This document shows, piece after piece, positions 1 to 5,665 of a DNA stretch of 17,235 nucleotides (position 1 is the first letter of the stretch; the number at the start of each line of letters is the position of its first letter). The notes beneath the pieces are model-generated. The model was not told where the DNA came from. It ran no database searches and saw only the letters and a program-made list of their open reading frames with translations. Source of the DNA: Archaeoglobus_B sp964471215 (GTDB taxonomy: Archaea; Halobacteriota; Archaeoglobi; Archaeoglobales; Archaeoglobaceae); contig CAYYFC010000032.1 of NCBI GenBank assembly GCA_964471215.1, positions 1 to 17,235 of the forward strand, read 5' to 3'. The translations under genes were made by a program, and so were the position numbers.

Positions 1-188
1 ACTACTAGTACGCGGACCCGTAGCCTAGCATGGATAGGGCGTGGGCCTCCTAAGCCCAAGGTCGCGGGTTCAAATCCCGCCGGGTCCGCTTTTAATTCTT
101 CCAATGCTCCTCTTAGCAGTTCTTTTAAAGATCTATCAGAATTAATTTCTGATTTTTCATAACTTAGGATTGAATTTTTATCGGTCAT
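1..188 (-). pseudogene. Possible N-terminal fragment of an SSV-type integrase, int(N), crossing tRNA-Arg; open at the window edge
   Basis: From an ATG at 188 the minus strand stays open for 62 codons to the left edge, passing antisense through all of tRNA-Arg. The first 34 residues are charged and probably helical (...SLKELLRGALEELKA); then the antisense tRNA reads PAGFEPATLGLGG. In SSV-type archaeal elements the integrase gene begins with such a short charged leader, overlaps the 3' half of the target tRNA, and is cut by integration into a short int(N) beside the tRNA and a long int(C) at the far end. Orientation fits: the leader lies on the 3' side of the tRNA, where the element would sit. 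No second tRNA 3' half or int(C) is seen in the window, so this would be a relic or the element is rearranged. No ribosome binding site is visible. Antisense tRNA frames are often open by chance, so the call is tentative. Confidence 0.42.
14..88 (+). tRNA. tRNA-Arg (anticodon CCT)
   Basis: The cloverleaf folds completely. The acceptor stem is 14-20 with 81-87 (7 bp), the D stem 23-26 with 37-40, the anticodon stem 42-46 with 54-58 and the T stem 64-68 with 76-80, with T loop TTCAAAT. The anticodon is CCT at 49-51, which reads AGG, a frequent arginine codon in this window. The discriminator base is G88 and CCA is not encoded. Its promoter would lie left of the window. The 3' half is a typical attachment site for archaeal integrases, and an open frame on the other strand runs through the whole gene (see the int(N)-like entry). 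Confidence 0.96.
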
Positions 189-543
189 TGGTCTGAAAAA
201 CAAGCTGCAAGATGAATATTGGAAATTATTTTAATCTGGTACAGTATGGTAAAAGAACTAGTTTAATTACTAATGCATTAAATGAGAGACTAACTTGCAT
301 TTCAAAGAAAATGCTATTAGATTTCTACTTAAACATACACAGGATATAATCAGACAAACTTCAAATCTGTTAGCAAATCTATATATGTCAAAAATATTTT
401 GCGGTTTATTCAAATAGAATATTACCAAAACTTCTGCGTCCATTGGAAATACAGCATCTTAGATTTCAAAGGTTTTATATGTCAAAAAACATCAGTCCCA
501 TTACAGCATGTGAACGTGAAATCGAATCGGATTCCATCAATAA
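189..543. other. AT-rich gene-free stretch
   Basis: There is no credible gene on either strand. The stretch is clearly richer in A and T than its surroundings. It contains an exact 13-base direct repeat, TATATGTCAAAAA, at 382-394 and 476-488. Each copy contains an ATG followed only by a very short frame (10 codons from 385, 26 codons from 479), too short to call. Together with the int(N)-like frame next to the tRNA it may be decayed mobile DNA, but nothing in it proves that. Confidence 0.5.
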
Positions 544-569
544 TCATCATGATGAGTAAAATTTAAATA
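544..569 (+). promoter_or_regulatory. Promoter with adjacent palindrome, upstream of the DUF5371-like gene
   Basis: TTTAAATA at 562-569 matches the archaeal TATA box, preceded by an A-rich BRE-like stretch at 556-561. Expected initiation is near 590, giving a leader of about 11 bases that still includes the ribosome binding site GGTGAG at 591-596. A perfect 12-base palindrome, TCATCATGATGA, lies at 544-555, six bases before the TATA box, where an activator or repressor could meet TBP/TFB. That role is inferred from position only. Confidence 0.5.
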
Positions 570-601
570 TCTTGAATTCCTTATCATTATGGTGAGAGAA
601 T

Positions 602-796
602 ATGGTTAAGATAGTTCACGCCCAGACCGTATTACCCGAGGACGTTTTGAGGGAGCTGAAAAAGAAGACGGGTGAAAGCGCTACAAAGGACGCTCTAGCT
701 AAGGCTGTGGAGCACTACTTGAAATGCCCGTATACTCATGAGGATACTCTGGAAAAAAGGCTTGAGGAAATAATTAAAAAGAAAAAGAAATCCTAG
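602..796 (+). CDS. Small conserved archaeal protein, DUF5371-like
   Basis: This is a 64-residue basic protein. The start is ATG 602, with GGTGAG at 591-596 five bases upstream; the ATG at 589 is out of frame and stops at once. The central block TGESATKDALAKAVEHYL and the opening KIVHAQTVLPEDV resemble a short archaeal family that I recall as DUF5371, function unknown. The short strand followed by two helices recalls ribbon-helix-helix proteins, so DNA or RNA binding is possible but unproven. The C-terminus is a lysine tract. The gene converges on the DtxR-family gene and overlaps its stop by 4 bases, and the A-rich lysine codons become T-runs on the other strand. Confidence 0.75.
   Translation: MVKIVHAQTVLPEDVLRELKKKTGESATKDALAKAVEHYLKCPYTHEDTLEKRLEEIIKKKKKS
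776..790 (-). terminator. T-rich terminator candidate for the dtxR-like gene, inside the convergent gene
   Basis: On the minus strand the bases just past the regulator's stop read TTTCTTTTTCTTTTT, two T5 runs plus a T3. Oligo-T tracts are the usual archaeal intrinsic terminators. The tract is the antisense of the lysine codons at the end of the DUF5371-like gene. Confidence 0.5.
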
Positions 797-1368
797 GCTC
801 TTTTTAAAATAATCTTCCTCGCCAATTCTTCAGAAATCAGAATACCTTCACTATCCACAAACACTTTGGACTCAAACACCCTTACTTTTTTATTTGGCTT
901 TATGCCCACCTTCTCGACAGCCGAAGGACATGCCAGAACAATGTACTCTCCATCATCGGCATCAGAAAGTGTTATAACCTTGTACTCGCATTCCTCACAT
1001 ATGTTGCACTTCCCGGCTATTATCATGCATACCCTCTTCACAACCTCGTCGTTTACGTGATGTTCGACCTCGCAGCTAAGCCTTTCTGCCTCCTCCTTTT
1101 CTATTCCCAAAAAATCCCTGAAGAATATTCTGAATATGTTGTAATACTTCTTTATCTTTTCTGCCACTTCCCTCCCCTTTTTCGTTAAAACAACTCCTCT
1201 ATAAGGCTGATACTCAACGTATCCCTTTTTGCTCAGCTTTAAAAGCATTTCACTTACGCTCGACGGTTTTACATTAAGCCTCTTCGCTAAGTCTCCTGTT
1301 CTGACCATCCTCTTCTCCCTTTCCTGAATGTCCAATATCGCCTCGAGATACTCCTCCGCTCTCTCCAC
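793..1368 (-). CDS. DtxR/MntR-family metal-dependent transcriptional regulator
   Basis: This 191-residue protein has an N-terminal winged helix (about 1-65; RTGDLAKRLNVKPSSVSEML is the recognition region), a dimerisation and metal domain (about 66-135) and a FeoA/SH3-like C-terminal domain (about 136-190). The family represses or activates metal transport genes in response to Fe2+ or Mn2+. The ligand motif C-x2-E-H is present as C99, E102, H103, but the usual upstream histidine of the helix near residue 77 is Asn here. Four cysteines follow at 114, 121, 124 and 127, which is unusual and could hold Zn or an Fe-S centre. Translation starts at GTG 1368, directly preceded by an in-frame TAA, and a TATA-like box at 1390-1397 lies 25 bases away, implying a leaderless mRNA. 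No metal transporter gene is nearby, so its regulon is unknown. Confidence 0.88.
   Translation of the reverse strand: MERAEEYLEAILDIQEREKRMVRTGDLAKRLNVKPSSVSEMLLKLSKKGYVEYQPYRGVVLTKKGREVAEKIKKYYNIFRIFFRDFLGIEKEEAERLSCEVEHHVNDEVVKRVCMIIAGKCNICEECEYKVITLSDADDGEYIVLACPSAVEKVGIKPNKKVRVFESKVFVDSEGILISEELARKIILKRA
801..805 (+). terminator. Oligo-T terminator candidate for the DUF5371-like gene
   Basis: A T5 run starts five bases after the plus-strand stop codon and lies inside the 3' end of the convergent regulator gene. It is short and unaccompanied by a clear hairpin, so support is modest. Confidence 0.3.
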
Positions 1369-1389
1369 TTATGAAGAATCTATTTCAAA

Positions 1390-1397
1390 TTTTAAAA
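1390..1397 (-). promoter_or_regulatory. TATA box of the dtxR-like gene
   Basis: TTTTAAAA is centred 25.5 bases upstream of the GTG start at 1368, the usual TATA-to-initiation distance in archaea. It lies just beyond the rqcH stop codon, so the regulator can be transcribed separately from the cofG-cofH-rqcH operon. Confidence 0.5.
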
Positions 1398-1399
1398 GT

Positions 1400-3310
1400 T
1401 TAACGTTCTTTTATCTTAGATCTTCCGGGCGGCAGGAACTTCACGATTTCATCGGGGGAAGCAATCGCCTTGACTATATGCCTTTCATAATCTTTAGACA
1501 TCTCCGCAAGTCTCTTTGAAATCTCCACAGCTATTTCATCGATTTCCTTATCACCTATTTCTATTTCCACGTAATAATCACAGTGCTTCTTTACAGCAGA
1601 AGTTGGACCTCCCATAACCCTTAAATCTGAGAGATCAACTCCTATCGCACATGAAAGATCAACGCTTATATAGTTCCTCTTTCCAACTATGTAAAAAGAC
1701 CCCCTGGGAAGGTATTCGCCAGGTTTTGCTGATTTCTTTACCTGTTCCGGAAGAACATAGTATACCTCACCGCTATACCTGCCCTCCTTCCATAGAGATG
1801 AGTATATAGCGGAAAACTGAGCTGTTTCGATTATGCTCCTTTCAGGAGCCTTCTGACCGTTTTTTAGTACAACTACAGGTGCTCCCGGAGCCTGGGTATG
1901 GAAGAAGAGATCGTTTGATTCCATGTACTTTGAGAAAATCTCTTCGTTCATCTTAGCGTTCCTGCCCCCTATGGCTAGAAACCCGTCAGAAGTTATGAAC
2001 CATCTAAACCTCTCATACCATTCCCTTTTCCTTACAACTCTTATACCAGGAACGTGTTTTATCCTAAGACCCTTTTCTTCTTCTTCCATTTCCTTTTTAG
2101 TCTTTTCAATAGCATCCATTAATCCTTCAAGCTTTTCTCTTGCCCTTTTTGACTTTTCGTAGTAATCCTCCGCTATTTCGTGTAAGCTCCTGTTCAAATC
2201 GAGTTTTATCCTCTCACCGTCAACCTCAACTATCACGTAGTCCCTTCCTACTTCTCTAACAAAATCGATCGATCTTGCAACCCTTCTCAACCCTTCAAAT
2301 CCCTTATCCCTTATCTTCCCCAACTCTTCCAATATCTCTTCGAAAAATTTGTAATTCTCGTATATCAGATCTCCTATTCTTCTAAATCTCCTGAAATCCT
2401 CTTCAAGCTTTTTCTTTGTTTCCATCTGTATTTCAAGCCTCTTTTTGAGCTTTTTCAACTTTTCACTTTCCTTCTCTGTCTTCTCTATCTGTTCACATAT
2501 AATCTTTGAGTAGAACTCGTCCAGGGCATCGTTGAACTTTTCAAAGAACTTCTTTTCATATCCCGAATATATCTCAAGCTCTATTGGTAATACATCGATG
2601 TATCTGGATTCTTCTACGACTATATAAGCCTTGAAGTCCTTTGACTTCACCTTACCAAAGAGATCGCATATCTTCTCAAATATCACCCTCAGCTCCGAAT
2701 CATTAAGCTCTTTTGCCTTCTTGTTCTTATCTATCCCAGCTCTCAGACATATTTCCTCTGAAAAAGTCCCCCCCAATCCACATTTAACTGCAAGAACCTT
2801 CACTATTTCTCTTTCATCATTGCATAAATCCTTTAGTACATCAAGGCTTATTTCAAACGGATTAATCCTTTTTTCTGGAAATACATATCTTTCTCCGCGT
2901 TTATAGTTCTGTCTGAGATCCATTATTACTTTAAGATCCTCATCGCACAGTACTATATTTCCCTTAAGGAATAGCTCGGAAATAAGAATTCTTCTTTCTC
3001 GGCCATCAAACTCCATAACGACAACCCTGTCGAAATCGTACTGACTCAAATTGGAAATCCTCAAACCCTCGAGGTGTTTTCTCAGTAGCATGGCGAAAGC
3101 GGATGGCAGTTTCGGGCTTTCTCTTGGAAATCTCGTAAGATGAATCCTTCTGCCAGCCTCTATCACAAGATCCTTCCTTCCCCTCGAGTATATCTTTATC
3201 CTTATCTCATCTGGTGGATAGTGGTAAATCTTCTCAACCCTGCCTCCAACTATCTCTTTCCTCAACTCGTCAACGCAGGCCATTATGTCAACCGATGACA
3301 TCGTCTTCAT
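1400..3310 (-). CDS. rqcH: RqcH/NEMF-type ribosome quality control protein (NFACT family)
   Basis: This is a 636-residue homologue of RqcH, NEMF and Tae2/Rqc2. These bind the large subunit carrying a stalled peptidyl-tRNA and recruit tRNA to add C-terminal tails to the nascent chain. Order: NFACT-N domain (about 4-175) with the conserved Asp-Arg pair D94-R95, a helix-hairpin-helix segment (about 180-215), a long charged coiled coil (about 265-335 and 380-415), and an NFACT-R RNA-binding domain (about 425-540) with GFLAIGGRNA and DLFFHTQAPGAP. Length is normal for archaeal members. The ATG at 3310 is separated from the cofH stop by one base, with GGAGGG at 3321-3326, ten bases upstream, so it is translated from the cofG-cofH transcript. 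A second Met three codons later is possible. Tailing activity in this organism is inferred from the family. Confidence 0.93.
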   Translation of the reverse strand: MKTMSSVDIMACVDELRKEIVGGRVEKIYHYPPDEIRIKIYSRGRKDLVIEAGRRIHLTRFPRESPKLPSAFAMLLRKHLEGLRISNLSQYDFDRVVVMEFDGRERRILISELFLKGNIVLCDEDLKVIMDLRQNYKRGERYVFPEKRINPFEISLDVLKDLCNDEREIVKVLAVKCGLGGTFSEEICLRAGIDKNKKAKELNDSELRVIFEKICDLFGKVKSKDFKAYIVVEESRYIDVLPIELEIYSGYEKKFFEKFNDALDEFYSKIICEQIEKTEKESEKLKKLKKRLEIQMETKKKLEEDFRRFRRIGDLIYENYKFFEEILEELGKIRDKGFEGLRRVARSIDFVREVGRDYVIVEVDGERIKLDLNRSLHEIAEDYYEKSKRAREKLEGLMDAIEKTKKEMEEEEKGLRIKHVPGIRVVRKREWYERFRWFITSDGFLAIGGRNAKMNEEIFSKYMESNDLFFHTQAPGAPVVVLKNGQKAPERSIIETAQFSAIYSSLWKEGRYSGEVYYVLPEQVKKSAKPGEYLPRGSFYIVGKRNYISVDLSCAIGVDLSDLRVMGGPTSAVKKHCDYYVEIEIGDKEIDEIAVEISKRLAEMSKDYERHIVKAIASPDEIVKFLPPGRSKIKER

Positions 3311-3311
3311 T

Positions 3312-4361
3312 TCATCTGCACCCTCCGATTATGTTGTAAAGGGTATCCCTTTGTCTCGGAATCCTTCCAACACCTTCTATAAGATCTACAATTTCTTCTA
3401 CTGTCAGAAATTCACCAGATGTTGCTCCCGCAGATTTAGATATGTTCTCCTCCATCAGAGTTCCTCCTAGATCGTTCGCACCAACGCACAGAGCCGCCTG
3501 AGCTAGTTTTACCCCGAGCTTTACCCAGGAAGCCTGAATGTTCTTTATGCTCGGATGAAGTATTATCCTCGACAGGGCTATGACAAGGAGATCCTCGAAT
3601 CCAGAAGATCCCCTTACAATTTTTCCCAGCTCGTTATTCTTCTTCATAAATGGAAGGGGTATGAATTCCGTAAATCTCTGGGTTTTCCTCTGAATCTCCT
3701 TTATTATCAAGAGATGCTTTATCCTGTGCACCCAGTTCTCTATATGACCGTACATCATGGTTGCAGTCGAAGGTATTCCGAGCCTGTGGGCAGTCATTAT
3801 TATATCAACCCACTGATCAGTCGTTATCTTTCTGGGACATATCACCCTTCTTATATCGTCGTCCAGTATTTCAGCCGAAGTTCCAGGAATTGAGTTTAAA
3901 CCAGCCTTTTTCAACTCTTTAAGGACTTCTTTTATCTCCATTCCGCTGTTCCTCGCCATATGGTATATCTCCATAGGTGAGAATGCGTGTATGTGGATGT
4001 CCTCAGATTCCTCCCTTATCGCCTCTATTATCGATATGTAGAAGTTTATGTCTGCATTTGGTAAAAGTCCTCCCTGAACGCATACCTCCGTACATCCGTA
4101 ATCTATTGCAGATCTGACCTTTTTCTTTATCTCCTCAATCGTTAGAATGTACCTCCTTCTATTTCTAAAAGAGCAGAACTTGCAGTCGCCAATGCATATG
4201 TCCGTGAAATTTATATTCCTGTTGACGACAAATGTCACGACATCTCCAACAGCCTTACTCCTAATTTCGTCTGCTATCCTGAAAGCCTCAAATGGATTTC
4301 TAATAAGCTCTTCTATATCCTCCATCGTCCGCATAATCCTTGATGAGTTTTCCAATCTCAT
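3312..4361 (-). CDS. cofH: FO synthase subunit 2, CofH (radical SAM)
   Basis: This 349-residue radical SAM enzyme works with CofG to make 7,8-didemethyl-8-hydroxy-5-deazariboflavin (FO), the chromophore of coenzyme F420. CofH joins tyrosine to 5-amino-6-ribitylamino-uracil. The 4Fe-4S ligands are in C56-x3-C60-x2-C63 (CIGDCKFC), followed by a TIM-barrel with CVQGGLLP and GTSAEILDD, both typical of CofH and the related MqnC/MqnE enzymes. The start ATG at 4361 overlaps the end of cofG by 62 bases. It has GGGTGG at 4369-4374 seven bases upstream, so it is kept, although Met13 (4325) would give a more typical N-terminus. The order cofG-cofH-rqcH and the overlaps indicate one operon. Confidence 0.93.
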   Translation of the reverse strand: MRLENSSRIMRTMEDIEELIRNPFEAFRIADEIRSKAVGDVVTFVVNRNINFTDICIGDCKFCSFRNRRRYILTIEEIKKKVRSAIDYGCTEVCVQGGLLPNADINFYISIIEAIREESEDIHIHAFSPMEIYHMARNSGMEIKEVLKELKKAGLNSIPGTSAEILDDDIRRVICPRKITTDQWVDIIMTAHRLGIPSTATMMYGHIENWVHRIKHLLIIKEIQRKTQRFTEFIPLPFMKKNNELGKIVRGSSGFEDLLVIALSRIILHPSIKNIQASWVKLGVKLAQAALCVGANDLGGTLMEENISKSAGATSGEFLTVEEIVDLIEGVGRIPRQRDTLYNIIGGCR

Positions 4362-5274
4362 GATCGAACCACCCTAATTTAACAAATCTCGGATATATCG
4401 GCAACCTCTCCTTAAGCACAAATTCACCCCTCAAGCAATTCTTTATCCTATCTATAGATGGCCATGGATTATCTGGATTTATAAAATCTGGCGTGACCTC
4501 CGAAATCCCTCCAAGATCCCTTGCACCGGCTTTGAGAAAAGGATATACGTCATCTACTAGGTTAGGAGGGATCTGTATCGTTACATCATCCGGAAGTATT
4601 TTTCTTGCAATTTTAACCGTTTTCATCATTTCTTCGAAGCTTGGAGGTTTTCTTCTCTCCATAGGCGTACCTCTTTTCGGAACGAAGTTCTGAATTATTA
4701 CCTCCTGTATGTGCCCGTAATTGCAGTGGATTTCACGTATTACCTCGAGCGAGTACTCCCTGTCGTACTCATTCTCACCTATTCCGACAAGTATTCCTGT
4801 CGTGAAGGGTATTTTCAGCTTTCCGGCATTTATTATCGTCCTTATCCTTATCTCAGGTTTCTTTCCAGGACTGTTTGCGTGGCATTCAAGCTCAACTGCC
4901 TGCTCAAGCATTAATCCCATGCTCGCATTGTAAGGTTTAAGTTTTTTCAGTTCGTAATAGCTTAAAACTCCTGCATTGGTATGCGGAAGAAATCCCATAT
5001 TCACAGCCAGTTTGTTCATATCTCTCACATAATCCAGAAAATTCGAATATCCAATTTCTCTCAATTTCTTTCTGAATCTCGGATAGATATCTGGTTTTTC
5101 ACCAAATGTGAAGAGAGCCTCAACTGTATTAACAGCTCTTGCGAGCAAATCTATTACGTCTTCTCTTGTCATGAGCTTGAAATCGTTTCTCCTGAATCCG
5201 CAGTAAGCGCATCTATTCCTGCATGTCCTTGTGAGAGGTATGAAAACGTTTCTTGAAAACGTGACAACTTCCAT
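4300..5274 (-). CDS. cofG: FO synthase subunit 1, CofG (radical SAM)
   Basis: This 324-residue radical SAM protein completes the 5-deazaflavin ring of FO after CofH, in the F420 pathway that supplies the hydride carrier of sulfate-reducing and methanogenic archaea. The cluster ligands are C18, C22 and C25 (TCRNRCAYCGF). Downstream, LPHTNAGVLS, LGLML-like GLMLEQ and TGILVGIGE are hallmarks of CofG. It is the first gene of the minus-strand operon. No ribosome binding site precedes the ATG, and a weak TATA-like TTTTTTAT lies 25 bases upstream, so a leaderless transcript is likely. Confidence 0.95.
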   Translation of the reverse strand: MEVVTFSRNVFIPLTRTCRNRCAYCGFRRNDFKLMTREDVIDLLARAVNTVEALFTFGEKPDIYPRFRKKLREIGYSNFLDYVRDMNKLAVNMGFLPHTNAGVLSYYELKKLKPYNASMGLMLEQAVELECHANSPGKKPEIRIRTIINAGKLKIPFTTGILVGIGENEYDREYSLEVIREIHCNYGHIQEVIIQNFVPKRGTPMERRKPPSFEEMMKTVKIARKILPDDVTIQIPPNLVDDVYPFLKAGARDLGGISEVTPDFINPDNPWPSIDRIKNCLRGEFVLKERLPIYPRFVKLGWFDHEIGKLIKDYADDGGYRRAY

Positions 5275-5634
5275 GTTTCATTGTGATATAGTTTGATAAA
5301 AAACGTTGCTTCAACATCCGTTCTCTCCTCAATAGTTTAATAAACATTCATTTAGGATTTCTCACTTTCGGGATAAACGGGACACCGCATATCCTGATTG
5401 AATAAACCCACATCTCGCCCTTCAAGGGCTTTCGTATTTAGAGTCAAATGTTCCTTTCGTATTTAAATATTACGCAAATCAAAAACTAAGTCGAACCCTA
5501 AAATCTCAAAGATAGAAAATTATTATAAATTGTCCCCTCATACAGTCGACGTAGCGATCCGAAAGATAATATAGATTTCCGCATCTTTTGAAACTTCAAA
5601 TGAGAAATGCCAGACCTGACAAAACGAAATTCGT
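5275..5634. other. Intergenic region with a hairpin and short direct repeats
   Basis: No gene is seen here on either strand. It contains the inverted repeat GCCCTTCAAGGGC at 5417-5429 and an exact 11-base direct repeat, TTTCGTATTTA, at 5430-5440 and 5455-5465. On the minus strand a short frame ends with TGA inside the hairpin and is followed by GGGTTTATTCAA. That arrangement recalls the 3' end of IS200/IS605 elements, where the tnpB stop overlaps the right-end hairpin. No recognisable TnpB residues remain, so only a much-eroded remnant could be claimed. Confidence 0.3.
5296..5303 (-). promoter_or_regulatory. Possible TATA box of the cofG operon
   Basis: TTTTTTAT on the minus strand is centred 25.5 bases before the cofG ATG, the same distance as at the dtxR-like gene and leuS. 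The match to consensus is weak. An alternative, TATTTAAATA at 5460-5469, would give a leader of about 160 bases. Confidence 0.3.
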
Positions 5635-5641
5635 AAAAAAA
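5635..5641 (-). terminator. Oligo-T terminator candidate for leuS
   Basis: A run of seven T on the minus strand begins 25 bases after the leuS stop codon. Such runs terminate archaeal RNA polymerase. No strong hairpin precedes it. Confidence 0.5.
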
Positions 5642-5665
5642 TCGATTGCGTTCGGTGAAATACTA

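Noticed and set aside
3555..3893. Plus-strand 112-codon frame opposite cofH
   Set aside because: It is fully inside cofH with no family features.
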